A stretch of DNA of 20,031 bases from an uncultured Lachnospiraceae bacterium (GCA_910588595.1 CAJUQU010000042.1:1-20031); one strand, 5' to 3'. Counted from the stretch's first letter, positions 1 to 8,362 are shown. Made by a program: numbers and translations. The notes: generated by a model from the letters alone, not told the origin.

Positions 1-110
1 TCCAGCATTCCTAATTTTTTCCAAGCAAATATTATCGTTTTATCATTTATACTTTATCATATTACCATCGTTTTTCTTCCCATTTGACAAAGTAACTTTT
101 GAGAAACATC

Positions 111-138
111 TTGACAAATTACCTTTAATGGTTATAAT
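111..138 (+). promoter_or_regulatory. Sigma-A-type promoter upstream of purF
   Basis: TTGACA at 111-116 and TATAAT at 133-138 are separated by 16 bp, a near-consensus housekeeping promoter. The expected start point is near 145. It lies about 310 bp before purF, so a transcript reaching purF would have a long leader that first has to pass the hairpin at 158-195. Confidence 0.75.
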
Positions 139-157
139 ATAGAGTCAACAGACAAAG

Positions 158-195
158 GCGTCTTTGAGTTAAATACTCGAAGGCGCTTTTCTTTT
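158..195 (+). terminator. Intrinsic terminator-like hairpin in the purF leader
   Basis: A 12-bp stem (158-169 paired with 175-186, two or three G-T wobbles) closes a 5-nt TAAAT loop and is followed by TTTTCTTTT at 187-195. It begins only about 13 nt after the predicted start of the promoter at 111-138, which would give a terminated RNA of roughly 50 nt. It may be an attenuator, or the end of a tiny untranslated transcript. I see no leader peptide or known aptamer in front of it. Confidence 0.65.
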
Positions 196-453
196 GTTAT
201 GAGATTTTTTGTGAAGCAGAACATGCATATAATAGAACAAGGGCGTCATTGCCTTCCATGGTGGATTATCTCGAGCCTCTCCAGACGGCAGACTGGGAGA
301 GACGGTTGAACTGGGAGACCTCCCTTTTTATGTAGGGTACAGTATCATCCTGAATTTAAGAGTCCCCCAATCATCCCCACCCTCTATTTATGGGATTTGT
401 GGGAGTTGCCAAGGAGTATGCATTAGATTAAGCTTGACGCAGGGGGTATATAC
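196..453 (+). promoter_or_regulatory. purF 5' leader, structured but of unrecognised class
   Basis: This stretch holds no convincing gene. It can form a hairpin at 277-301 (CTCTCCAG against CTGGGAGAG with one bulged G). A short GGGA/TCCC hairpin at 313-324 follows, with TTTTT at 325-329. The GGGAG at 295-299 could alternatively pair with CTCCC at 320-324, so mutually exclusive folds are possible. I looked for guanine, PRPP/ykkC, ZTP and T-box signatures and for a PyrR binding loop and saw none. The ribosome binding site AGGGGG of purF is at 441-446. Confidence 0.35.
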
Positions 454-1884
454 ATGGTTTTACATGAAGAATGTGGTGTTTTTGGAATCATCAGTCCGGT
501 GACTGCCGATGTGGCAGGGACTGCATATTACGGTCTGTATGCATTACAGCATAGAGGACAGGAAAGCTGCGGTATTGTGGTAAATGATGACGGAGTGTTT
601 TCCTCTCATAAAGATTTGGGGCTAGTCAGTGAGGTGTTTACTACAGAAACCTTGTCGCGTCTGCCAAAAGGAAATATGGCGGTGGGGCATGTCCGGTACG
701 GAACCACGGGAGGCAATAGACGCAGTAATTGTCAGCCTATCGAAGTCAATCATCAAAAAGGAAGAATGGCACTTGCTCATAACGGAAATCTCAGCAATGC
801 CGCCATACTCCGCAATGAACTTGAATTATCCGGCGCAATTTTTCATACTACCAGCGATACGGAGACCATTGCTTATATTGTCACAAAAGAGCGTCTGAGG
901 ACTCCGTCCATTGAAGATGCCTTAAGTGCCGCCATGAATTCGCTTGACGGAGCTTACTCTCTTGTTCTGATGTCACCGCAAAAGCTGATCTGTGCCAGGG
1001 ATCCCTATGGATTCCGCCCTCTCTGTTACGGCAGGACACAGGATGGAATGTACATAGCCGCCTCCGAAAGCTGTGCTTTGAAAGCAGTGGGAGCCGAATT
1101 TGTGAGAGATCTGGAGCCGGGGGAAATTCTGGTATTTGGTCCGGAGGGAATTGTTTCCCGCAGGGAACACTGTGACAGGCAGAAGAAAAAGCTCTGCATT
1201 TTTGAATATATCTATTTTGCCAGACCGGATTCTACTATTGACAAAGTATCTGTTCACGAATCCAGAATACGGGCGGGAAGAATTCTGGCCAGAAAGCATC
1301 CCATACCGGCGGACATAGTCATGGGAGTGCCTGATTCCGGTCTGGATGCGGCTCTGGGATTCAGCATGGAATCGGGGATTCCATACGGAATCGGCCTTAT
1401 TAAGAATAAGTATATTGGCAGAACATTTATTTCCCCGGGGCAGAACGAACGGCTGGATCAGGTGAAAATCAAGCTGAGTGCCATTGAAGAAAGCGTCAGA
1501 GGAAAAAGGGTGGTACTGATTGATGATTCCATTGTGAGGGGAACCACCAGCGGCCGTATCGTAAAGTTGTTACGGGAAGCAGGAGCCAAAGAAATCCATA
1601 TGCGAATTTCATCTCCACCCTTTTTGCATCCCTGTTATTATGGTACGGACATTGATTCCGAGGAAAATCTAATCGCATGTCATCACAGTGTATCAGAGAC
1701 GGTGCAGATCATAGGAGCAGACAGCCTAGGATATCTTCCAGTGTCGGAGCTTGGATCTTTGATTGGAAATACCGGATACTGTAGCGCCTGCTTTGATGGG
1801 GAGTATCCCACGGAAATTCCCACCGACACAAGAAAGAACAGGTTTGAGCAGAAGCTTTCAAAAAAGGAAACAGTTGCATTATAA
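454..1884 (+). CDS. purF: Amidophosphoribosyltransferase (PurF), 476 aa
   Basis: Catalyses the first committed step of purine synthesis: glutamine plus PRPP gives 5-phosphoribosylamine, glutamate and pyrophosphate, in the cytoplasm. The N-terminal Ntn glutaminase domain starts with a six-residue propeptide before Cys7 (EECGVFGI), the nucleophile exposed after processing. GHVRYGTTGG and ALAHNGNL follow. The C-terminal phosphoribosyltransferase domain has the PRPP loop VVLIDDSIVRGTTS at about residues 353-366. Cysteines 248, 394, 443 and 446 match the four [4Fe-4S] ligands of the Bacillus-type enzyme, so this is the oxygen-sensitive iron-sulfur form. Length is normal for the family. The start is supported by AGGGGG at 441-446. 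It precedes carAB by 148 bp on the same strand instead of lying among other pur genes. It is more AT-rich in codon use than carAB. Confidence 0.97.
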   Translation: MVLHEECGVFGIISPVTADVAGTAYYGLYALQHRGQESCGIVVNDDGVFSSHKDLGLVSEVFTTETLSRLPKGNMAVGHVRYGTTGGNRRSNCQPIEVNHQKGRMALAHNGNLSNAAILRNELELSGAIFHTTSDTETIAYIVTKERLRTPSIEDALSAAMNSLDGAYSLVLMSPQKLICARDPYGFRPLCYGRTQDGMYIAASESCALKAVGAEFVRDLEPGEILVFGPEGIVSRREHCDRQKKKLCIFEYIYFARPDSTIDKVSVHESRIRAGRILARKHPIPADIVMGVPDSGLDAALGFSMESGIPYGIGLIKNKYIGRTFISPGQNERLDQVKIKLSAIEESVRGKRVVLIDDSIVRGTTSGRIVKLLREAGAKEIHMRISSPPFLHPCYYGTDIDSEENLIACHHSVSETVQIIGADSLGYLPVSELGSLIGNTGYCSACFDGEYPTEIPTDTRKNRFEQKLSKKETVAL

Positions 1885-2032
1885 ATTGACAACATGATCC
1901 AAATGCCATCTACCAGCCGTTTGATCAACCGTAGTGCTTACCGAAATCTGCCAACTGGTTGCAATCATATTCGACAAACATGGACGCAAATATTTCAAAC
2001 AAATCGCATTTTTTTAATGAGGCAAACAACAA

Positions 2033-3220
2033 ATGAAAGCTTTTTTGATATTGGAAGACGGCACTGTGTTTGAGGGTACTCACATAGGTGCCAGCAAGGA
2101 AATAATCAGTGAAATTGTATTTAATACATCTATGGCAGGGTATCTGGAGATATTGACCGACCCCTCCTACGCAGGGCAGGCTGTCTGCATGACCTACCCC
2201 CTGATCGGTAATTACGGCATCTGCAGAGACGATATGGAATCTTTTAAGTCCTGGCCGGACGGCTTTATCGTGCGGGAGCTCTCCCGCGTTTCCAGCAATT
2301 TCCGAAGTGATATGACTATACAACAGTTTCTGGATGAGAACGGCGTCCCTGGCATCGCGGGTATCGACACAAGGGCTCTCACCCGAATTCTGCGGGAAAA
2401 GGGCACCATGAACGGAATGATCACTACGAACGAAGATTACTGCCTAGAAGATATCCTTCCCAGATTAATGAAATACACCACGGGCAAGGTGGTGGAGAAG
2501 GCAACCTGTCCCACAAAATATACCATAGCGCCGACCATCGCCTTGGAACAGAATGGTCCCCTCTCCGGCGCAGCCAGATTTGACAGGGCGGCCTACGAGC
2601 GGGAAAAGCGGCCCGCTTTGGTAAAATCGTTGAACGGAATCGGTCTCAAGGTGGCGCTTTTGGATCTGGGAGCAAAATCCAATATTTCCCGCTCCCTGTC
2701 CGAGAGAGGCTGTGAGGTTACGGTGTACTCTGCCCTGACGCCCGCTTCCGAAATCATTGCGGACGCCCCCGACGGCATTATGCTGAGCAACGGCCCCGGA
2801 GACCCCAAGGAGTGCGCCTCCGTCATAGCGGAGATCAAAAAGCTGTATGACACCGAGATTCCCATTTTTGCAATCTGCCTGGGGCATCAGCTCATGGCCC
2901 TTGCCACCGGAGCCGACACTTACAAGATGAAATACGGACACCGGGGCGGCAATCATCCGGTAAAGGATTTATCCACCGGCAGGGTGTATATTTCCTCGCA
3001 GAATCACGGCTATGTGGTTGATACTGACAAGCTGGATCCGTCCGTTGCAGTTCCAGCCTTTGTCAATGTAAACGACGGCACCAACGAGGGTCTTTCCTAT
3101 ACAGGCAAGAATATTTTCACTGTTCAGTTTCACCCGGAGGCTTGCTCCGGGCCGCAGGATTCCGGTTATTTGTTTGACAGATTCATTGATATGATGAAAG
3201 GAGAGAACGAAAATGCCTAA
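2033..3220 (+). CDS. carA: Carbamoyl-phosphate synthase small (glutaminase) subunit, 395 aa
   Basis: Supplies ammonia from glutamine to CarB for making carbamoyl phosphate, the precursor of pyrimidines and arginine. The N-terminal CPSase small-chain domain covers about residues 1-190 (FEGTHIGA, VFNTSMAGYLEILTDPSY, GIAGIDTRALTR). The class I glutamine amidotransferase domain follows. It has the oxyanion region LSNGPGDP, the nucleophile Cys282 in AICLGHQL, and the His367/Glu369 pair in QFHPEA. It is slightly longer than typical (about 360-385 aa), with extra sequence around residues 160-190 between the domains. A modest GAGG at 2019-2022 sits 10 nt before the start. The last 8 bases overlap carB (ATGCCTAA), which indicates translational coupling. 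No convincing separate promoter is visible in the 148-bp gap after purF. Confidence 0.97.
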   Translation: MKAFLILEDGTVFEGTHIGASKEIISEIVFNTSMAGYLEILTDPSYAGQAVCMTYPLIGNYGICRDDMESFKSWPDGFIVRELSRVSSNFRSDMTIQQFLDENGVPGIAGIDTRALTRILREKGTMNGMITTNEDYCLEDILPRLMKYTTGKVVEKATCPTKYTIAPTIALEQNGPLSGAARFDRAAYEREKRPALVKSLNGIGLKVALLDLGAKSNISRSLSERGCEVTVYSALTPASEIIADAPDGIMLSNGPGDPKECASVIAEIKKLYDTEIPIFAICLGHQLMALATGADTYKMKYGHRGGNHPVKDLSTGRVYISSQNHGYVVDTDKLDPSVAVPAFVNVNDGTNEGLSYTGKNIFTVQFHPEACSGPQDSGYLFDRFIDMMKGENENA

Positions 3221-6200
3221 GAATCCAAATGTAAAGCGCGTTATGGTAATCGGCTCCGGTCCCATCGTCATCGGGCAGGCGGCTGAGTTTGACTATGCAG
3301 GCACACAGGCGTGCCGCTCCTTAAAGGAAGAAGGCGTGGAGGTCATTCTGGTGAACTCCAATCCTGCAACGATCATGACGGACAAGGATATTGCGGACAA
3401 GGTGTATGTGGAGCCGCTGACTGTCAGGGTGCTGGAGCAGATTATTGAGAAGGAGAAGCCCGACAGCATTCTTCCCACGCTGGGAGGACAGGCGGGGCTG
3501 AATCTGGGAATGGAGCTGGAGGAGTCCGGTTTCTTGAAGGCGCACAATGTAACACTGTTGGGAACCACTGCCCAGACCATCCGCAACGCGGAGGGACGCC
3601 AGGAGTTTAAGGATTTGATGGAGCACATCGGTGAGCCCTGTGCGGCGTCCCTGGTGGTAGAGAGTGTGGAGGACGGCGTTGCGTTTACTAACACCATCGG
3701 CTATCCCGTGGTGCTTCGTCCGGCGTACACTCTGGGCGGCTCCGGCGGCGGCATTGCTCACAACCAGGCGGAGCTGGAGGAGATTCTGGAGAACGGGCTG
3801 CGTCTGTCCCGCGTAGGACAGGTGTTGGTGGAGCGCTGTATCGCGGGCTGGAAAGAAATCGAGTATGAGGTTATGCGGGACAGCATGGGCAACTGCATCA
3901 CCGTATGTAATATGGAGAATATTGACCCTGTGGGTGTGCATACCGGGGACAGTATCGTGGTAGCGCCTTCCCAGACCTTGAGCGACAAGGAGTATCAGAT
4001 GCTTCGAACCTCCGCCCTCAAGATTATTAACGAACTGCAGATTACCGGAGGGTGCAATGTGCAGTTTGCGCTGCATCCTACCAGCTTTGAATATTGTGTG
4101 ATTGAGGTGAATCCCCGTGTGAGCCGCTCCTCCGCGCTTGCATCCAAGGCCACCGGATATCCCATTGCCAAGGTGGCGGCCAAGATTGCGCTGGGATTTA
4201 CCCTGGATGAAATCAAAAACGCCATCACCCACAAAACCTATGCAAGCTTTGAGCCCACGCTGGATTATTGTGTGGTAAAGATACCGAGACTTCCTTTCGA
4301 TAAATTTATCACGGCAAAGCGCACGCTGACCACCCAGATGAAGGCCACGGGCGAAGTGATGAGCATTTGTAATAATTTTGAGGGCGCGCTGATGAAGGCG
4401 ATCCGTTCTCTGGAGCAGCATGTGGACTGCCTGCTCAGTTACGATTTCAGCGCCCTGTCCGTGGATGAGCTGAAGGAGCGCCTGAAAAAAGTGGATGACC
4501 AGCGGATTTACGTGATTGCGGAGGCCATCCGCAAGGGTATGGATTACGATACCATACACGAACTCACCCAGATAGATGTTTGGTTCATTGACAAGATTGC
4601 CATTTTGGTGGAGATGGAGCAGGCTCTTAAGGAAGGTCCTCTCACAGTGGAGCTTCTGCGGGAGGCAAAGCGGATTGAATTCCCGGACAATGTGATTTCC
4701 AGGCTCACGGGCGTGCCGGAGGAGGAGATCAAAAAGCTGCGTTACGACAACGGTATTGTTGCGGTCTACAAGATGGTGGATACCTGTGCGGCGGAGTTTG
4801 CCGCTTCCACGCCCTATTATTACTCTGTGTTCGGCGGTGAGTGTGAAGCCCGCAGGACAGAAGGGCGGAAAAAGGTGCTGGTGCTGGGTTCCGGCCCCAT
4901 CCGCATCGGCCAGGGCATCGAGTTCGATTACTGTTCCGTGCACGCCACATGGGCGTTTTCCAAGGCGGGCTATGAGACGATTATCATCAACAACAATCCC
5001 GAGACGGTGAGCACGGACTTTGACATTGCGGACAAGTTATATTTTGAGCCGCTGACGCCGGAGGATGTGGAGTCAATTGTAAATATTGAACATCCCGACG
5101 GAGCGGTGGTGCAATTCGGCGGGCAGACGGCTATCAAGCTGACCGAGAGCCTGATGAAGATGGGTGTGCCGATTCTTGGCACCAAGGCGGAGGATGTGGA
5201 TGCTGCGGAGGACAGGGAGCTGTTTGACAGGATACTGGAGCAGACGAAGATTCCCCGTGCGGCGGGCGGCACGGTCTATACCGCCGAGGAGGCGAAGGAG
5301 GTTGCCAACAGACTGGGATATCCGGTGCTGGTGCGCCCTTCCTATGTGCTGGGCGGTCAGGGGATGCAGATTGCCATCTCCGACGCCGAGATTGAGGAGT
5401 TCATGGAGATTATCAACCGCATTGCCCAGGATCACCCCATTCTGGTGGACAAATATCTGATGGGCAAGGAGGTTGAGGTGGACGCCGTATGTGACGGCAC
5501 GGATATTTTGATTCCCGGTATTATGGAGCATATTGAGCGGACGGGAGTTCACTCCGGGGACAGTATTTCCGTGTATCCCGCTCCTACCATCGGGGACGCC
5601 GTGAAAGAAAAGATTGCGGATTACACTGCGAGACTGGCCAGGGCCCTGCATGTAAAGGGATTGATCAATATTCAGTTTATCGCCATCGGCGAAGAGGTGT
5701 ATGTCATCGAGGTCAATCCTCGCTCCTCCAGAACGGTGCCCTATATCAGCAAGGTGACAGGGATTCCCATTGTGGATCTGGCCACGGAGGTCATCATCGG
5801 CAGAACCATAAGAGAACTGGGGTACATTCCAGGTCTACAGCCAGAGGCGGAGTATTATGCCGTCAAAATTCCAGTGTTCTCCTTTGAGAAGATACGAGGT
5901 GCGGAGATTAGCCTGGGACCGGAGATGAAGTCCACCGGGGAATGTCTGGGGATTGCAAAGGATTTCAATGAGGCTCTCTACAAGGCGTTTTTGGGTGCGG
6001 GAGTGAACCTTCCCAAACACAAGAACATAATCATCACAGTAAAAGATGCGGACAAGCATGAGGTCATTGAAATCGGCAGGCGCTTTGAGAAGTTGGGCTA
6101 TACCATCTATGCCACCAAGAGCACAGCTGCGGCATTAAACGAGGCGGGCGTGAAAGCCAGGAAAGTGAACAAAATTTCCCAGGAGTCCCCCACGGTTATG

Positions 6201-6407
6201 GATCTGATACTAGGACACAAAATCGATCTGGTCATTGATACCCCCACCCAGGGGCGGGACAAGAGCAGGGACGGTTTCCTGATCCGCCGTATCGCCATTG
6301 AGACCGGGGTCAACTGTATCACAGCCATGGACACGGCGAAGGCGCTGGTCACAAGTCTGGAGAACGCAAGTAAAAGGCTCACGCTGGTAGATGTGGCGCA
6401 GTTGTAA
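3213..6407 (+). CDS. carB: Carbamoyl-phosphate synthase large subunit, 1064 aa
   Basis: Makes carbamoyl phosphate from bicarbonate, ammonia delivered by CarA and two ATP. The full four-part architecture is visible. The first ATP-grasp half (carboxyphosphate domain) starts at GSGPIVIGQAAEFDYAGTQA. An oligomerisation region spans about 400-550. The second ATP-grasp half (carbamoyl phosphate domain) starts near residue 551 at GSGPIRIGQGIEFDY. A C-terminal MGS-type allosteric domain begins near residue 938 (ITVKDADKHEVIEI) and contains DTPTQG. Both ATP-grasp halves retain the EVNPR motifs (VIEVNPRVSRSSALAS and VIEVNPRSSRTVPYIS). Length is standard. A strong AAAGGAGAG lies inside the end of carA just before the overlapping start. 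Codon use is strongly biased to GC-ending codons, as expected for a well-expressed core gene. Confidence 0.98.
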   Translation: MPKNPNVKRVMVIGSGPIVIGQAAEFDYAGTQACRSLKEEGVEVILVNSNPATIMTDKDIADKVYVEPLTVRVLEQIIEKEKPDSILPTLGGQAGLNLGMELEESGFLKAHNVTLLGTTAQTIRNAEGRQEFKDLMEHIGEPCAASLVVESVEDGVAFTNTIGYPVVLRPAYTLGGSGGGIAHNQAELEEILENGLRLSRVGQVLVERCIAGWKEIEYEVMRDSMGNCITVCNMENIDPVGVHTGDSIVVAPSQTLSDKEYQMLRTSALKIINELQITGGCNVQFALHPTSFEYCVIEVNPRVSRSSALASKATGYPIAKVAAKIALGFTLDEIKNAITHKTYASFEPTLDYCVVKIPRLPFDKFITAKRTLTTQMKATGEVMSICNNFEGALMKAIRSLEQHVDCLLSYDFSALSVDELKERLKKVDDQRIYVIAEAIRKGMDYDTIHELTQIDVWFIDKIAILVEMEQALKEGPLTVELLREAKRIEFPDNVISRLTGVPEEEIKKLRYDNGIVAVYKMVDTCAAEFAASTPYYYSVFGGECEARRTEGRKKVLVLGSGPIRIGQGIEFDYCSVHATWAFSKAGYETIIINNNPETVSTDFDIADKLYFEPLTPEDVESIVNIEHPDGAVVQFGGQTAIKLTESLMKMGVPILGTKAEDVDAAEDRELFDRILEQTKIPRAAGGTVYTAEEAKEVANRLGYPVLVRPSYVLGGQGMQIAISDAEIEEFMEIINRIAQDHPILVDKYLMGKEVEVDAVCDGTDILIPGIMEHIERTGVHSGDSISVYPAPTIGDAVKEKIADYTARLARALHVKGLINIQFIAIGEEVYVIEVNPRSSRTVPYISKVTGIPIVDLATEVIIGRTIRELGYIPGLQPEAEYYAVKIPVFSFEKIRGAEISLGPEMKSTGECLGIAKDFNEALYKAFLGAGVNLPKHKNIIITVKDADKHEVIEIGRRFEKLGYTIYATKSTAAALNEAGVKARKVNKISQESPTVMDLILGHKIDLVIDTPTQGRDKSRDGFLIRRIAIETGVNCITAMDTAKALVTSLENASKRLTLVDVAQL

Positions 6408-6481
6408 GAGGACATCATGTTAATAGAGTCTGTTTGATTAGAAATGCAAATATAATAACAGGCTTAAAGGGGAACTTACCT

Positions 6482-7765
6482 ATGAGAAAAATATACCTTC
6501 CCAAGATAGGCGCACGCATCATTAAATCCGGCGTGGCTGTTCTACTCTGCTTTCTGATTTACCAAATCAATTGCCGCAGTGGTATTCTATTCTATATAGC
6601 ACTGGCGGCACTGCAATGTATGCAGCCGGACCGCATCAGCAGTAAATCTATAGCAAAACAGCGAATCTGCGGTACTTTTATCGGTGCCCTATATGGTCTG
6701 CTGACGATCTTACTGCAGTATAAATTTCTATTGCCACTGCAACTCCCCTATGCCTGTTATTGCGCCGTTGTGGCACTATGCGTTATGGCTTCCCTGTATA
6801 CGGCTGTAGTATTAAAATTGCAAAGTGCGGCTTATTTTTCCTGTGTGGTGTACCTCAGCATCACCATGGTACATATCGGAGACGAAAATCCTTGCCTGTT
6901 TGTAGTAAATCGTGTGGTGGACACTCTACTGGGAGTTGGCATTGGTATGCTGGTCAACTGTTTTCAGTTGCCCCGTCATAGACAAAAGGATACTCTTTTC
7001 GTGACAGGGCTGGATGAAGTACTTCTAACACGAGACTCTCATCTATCAGATTTCAGCCGGGTAGAGTTAAACAGAATGTTAGAAGAAGGACTCCCTTTCA
7101 CTATTATGACTATGCGCACACCTGCCTCCTTTTTAGAGGCTACACAGGGCATTCGTCTGAGGTTCCCAGTGATCCTGATGGACGGAGCCGTTATTTACGA
7201 TCCCTTAAAAAACAGTTATCCTTATAAATGTGAAATGTCCTATGGACAGGCATCAGAAATCGTGCATGCGTTGCAATCCATAGGGTTGGAAAGTTTTCAG
7301 AACGTTGTTGATAATGATAATGTTTTTATCTATTTTCAACAGCTAAACAATCCAGGAGCATGCCAAATTTATGAACAACTGCGCCGTTCCCCTTATAGAA
7401 ATTATATCCAGCATCCCCTGCCTGAAGGGGAACCCGTAGTCTACATCATGGCTGTGGATCTGACAGAAAAAATAGAGGCCGCCTATCAAACACTGACAGT
7501 CCGAAAGGATGCTACACAGTATAAGTTCCTGTGCTATTCCTCCCAAGACTACCCTGGCTATACCTACCTTAAAATCTACCACAAAGACGCAACTAAAACA
7601 AAAGCGCTGAAACATCTGAAAACCATGACAGATTTTCAAAAGACCTACACCTTCGGTACCATTCCTGGCATATATGATGAATCGGTAGAGCGGCTTCCGG
7701 CAGACGATGTCGTAAAACTGCTAAAAAGGCGCTACGAACCACTGATATGGCAACGCCACATTTAA
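6482..7765 (+). CDS. FUSC/ArAE-like membrane protein fused to a degenerate HAD domain, 427 aa
   Basis: The reading frame extends to a TTG at 6434, but AAAGGGG about ten bases before the ATG at 6482 supports the later start (MRKIYLPKIGARIIKSGV). Residues about 10-165 hold six hydrophobic segments of the FUSC / aromatic acid exporter N-terminal type, ending in a typical RVVDTLLGVGIGMLVN motif. From about residue 172 the chain follows the layout of Cof-type HAD phosphatases (FTIMTMRTP, FPVILMDGAVIYD). Motif I reads TGLDEVLL instead of TDLDGTLL, so the nucleophilic aspartate is Gly176. The acidic motif IV GDxxND reads GTIPGIYD at 392-399. The motif III lysine (TKTKALKHL) is kept. I infer a membrane protein with a non-catalytic HAD sensory or structural domain. 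Substrate unknown. It follows carB by 74 bp but probably has no pathway link to it. Confidence 0.8.
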   Translation: MRKIYLPKIGARIIKSGVAVLLCFLIYQINCRSGILFYIALAALQCMQPDRISSKSIAKQRICGTFIGALYGLLTILLQYKFLLPLQLPYACYCAVVALCVMASLYTAVVLKLQSAAYFSCVVYLSITMVHIGDENPCLFVVNRVVDTLLGVGIGMLVNCFQLPRHRQKDTLFVTGLDEVLLTRDSHLSDFSRVELNRMLEEGLPFTIMTMRTPASFLEATQGIRLRFPVILMDGAVIYDPLKNSYPYKCEMSYGQASEIVHALQSIGLESFQNVVDNDNVFIYFQQLNNPGACQIYEQLRRSPYRNYIQHPLPEGEPVVYIMAVDLTEKIEAAYQTLTVRKDATQYKFLCYSSQDYPGYTYLKIYHKDATKTKALKHLKTMTDFQKTYTFGTIPGIYDESVERLPADDVVKLLKRRYEPLIWQRHI

Positions 7766-7822
7766 TACTGCTACTTGATATTTCATGTCGATGCAAGAAG
7801 CAATCAGAATCAAAATTACTTC

Positions 7823-7853
7823 TGTGAGCCAGAGTTATCACTTCTGGCTCACA
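7823..7853. terminator. Perfect 11-bp hairpin between convergent genes
   Basis: TGTGAGCCAGA at 7823-7833 pairs perfectly with 7843-7853 around a 9-nt loop. It lies 57 bp after the stop of the FUSC-HAD gene and 4 bp beyond the stop of the minus-strand gene at 7858-8202. The flanking T runs are short on both strands, so it is probably a weak bidirectional terminator. Confidence 0.6.
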
Positions 7854-7857
7854 ATCT

Positions 7858-8202
7858 TTATTCATGTTTCGCACTTATATTTTTCATACACAAGACTAGT
7901 TCACCATTCTCTTTCAGAATTCCCATATGGTACAGCACCTGTACGCAGTCTGCGTATCCTTGGATATAAGCACGCTTCTCCTGGGCGGATGCAAAGTCCT
8001 CCAGGCACTCCTTCATTTCTTCCGCTTTTTCCCGCTGTCCTTCAGATAAAGTTTCCAGAAATGCCTCCCATTCCTGCTCGGTTTCCTTCCATGCTTCCAG
8101 CGCTTTAACATATTCCGGGGTGCGCACATAGCTTTCCCTGTTTATATTTTCTCCATTTAAGCTGCCTAAAAACTGTGAAACCTTTAACCATACATCACTC
8201 AT
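7858..8202 (-). CDS. Small helical protein of unknown function, 114 aa
   Basis: The frame opens at 8223, but an AAAGGAG ribosome binding site precedes the second ATG at 8202, so I start there (MSDVWLKVSQFLGSLNGENI). The protein is acidic and appears almost wholly alpha-helical, with heptad-like charged stretches (EYVKALEAWKETEQEWEAF, GQREKAEEMKECLEDFASA). It ends in a conserved-looking YIQGYADCVQVLYHMGIL segment. The pattern resembles short uncharacterised proteins (DUF6809-like) found near mobile elements in Lachnospiraceae; this is recall, not a search. It is transcribed divergently from the XRE regulator at 8363 and its promoter is flanked by the twin operator-like sites, so it is probably controlled by that regulator. 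Function unknown. Confidence 0.75.
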   Translation of the reverse strand: MSDVWLKVSQFLGSLNGENINRESYVRTPEYVKALEAWKETEQEWEAFLETLSEGQREKAEEMKECLEDFASAQEKRAYIQGYADCVQVLYHMGILKENGELVLCMKNISAKHE

Positions 8203-8281
8203 AATGAAAATCTCCTTTGCCATATCTTTCTGTATCCAGTATTCCCCATTTCCATAAATATCTCTCCCCCTGTTTTACTGC

Positions 8282-8298
8282 ACTTCATCTTTAGAAGT
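8282..8298. promoter_or_regulatory. Operator-like site 1 (ACTTC-N7-GAAGT)
   Basis: A 17-bp interrupted palindrome with 5-bp arms, ACTTC ATCTTTA GAAGT. The first 16 bases are repeated exactly at 8335-8350. It lies at the predicted start point of the minus-strand gene and is a probable site for the adjacent XRE regulator. Confidence 0.6.
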
Positions 8299-8327
8299 AT
8301 ATTATCACTCCATTTCGGTAAAATCAA
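8299..8327 (-). promoter_or_regulatory. Promoter of the 114-aa gene
   Basis: On the minus strand TTGATT (8327-8322) and TAATAT (8304-8299) are separated by 17 bp, a good housekeeping match. The -10 element directly abuts the first operator-like repeat (8282-8298), so a bound repressor would block start or escape. Confidence 0.6.
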
Positions 8328-8334
8328 TTCATAT

Positions 8335-8351
8335 ACTTCATCTTTAGAAGG
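8335..8351. promoter_or_regulatory. Operator-like site 2 (ACTTC-N7-GAAGG)
   Basis: Second copy of the operator-like site, identical over 16 bases. It starts 53 bp after site 1, about five helical turns, so both lie on the same DNA face. It overlaps a TATACT (8332-8337) that may be the -10 of the XRE gene and lies just before that gene's ribosome binding site, which suggests autoregulation. Confidence 0.6.
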
Positions 8352-8362
8352 GAAGACTGTTT

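Noticed and set aside
1..20. CAGCATTCCTA at 4-14 also occurs at 14750-14760 in the hairpin after recombinase 3
   Set aside because: It is a direct match of only 11 bases and the window start is arbitrary. It could mark the other element end, but nothing else at 1-60 supports an attachment site or amidase fragment.
313..329. GGGA-GACC-TCCC followed by TTTTT as a second terminator before purF
   Set aside because: The stem is only 4 bp without extension, too weak to call alone. It is mentioned as part of the leader.
196..453. Known purine or pyrimidine riboswitch, PRPP/ykkC, ZTP, T-box or PyrR binding loop
   Set aside because: None of the conserved sequence elements of these classes is visible in the leader.
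1885..2032. Leader peptide or promoter for carAB
   Set aside because: TTGACA at 1886-1891 has no -10 at a usable distance, and no short frame with a ribosome binding site stands out.
3321..4943. A 540-residue open frame on the minus strand inside carB
   Set aside because: It is antisense to a fully conserved carB, is low in recognisable motifs and rich in His/Leu/Gln from mirrored codon bias. I treat it as a shadow.
6434..6481. Upstream TTG start for the FUSC-HAD protein
   Set aside because: It lacks a ribosome binding site, and the added residues are not membrane-like. The AAAGGGG before the ATG at 6482 fits better.
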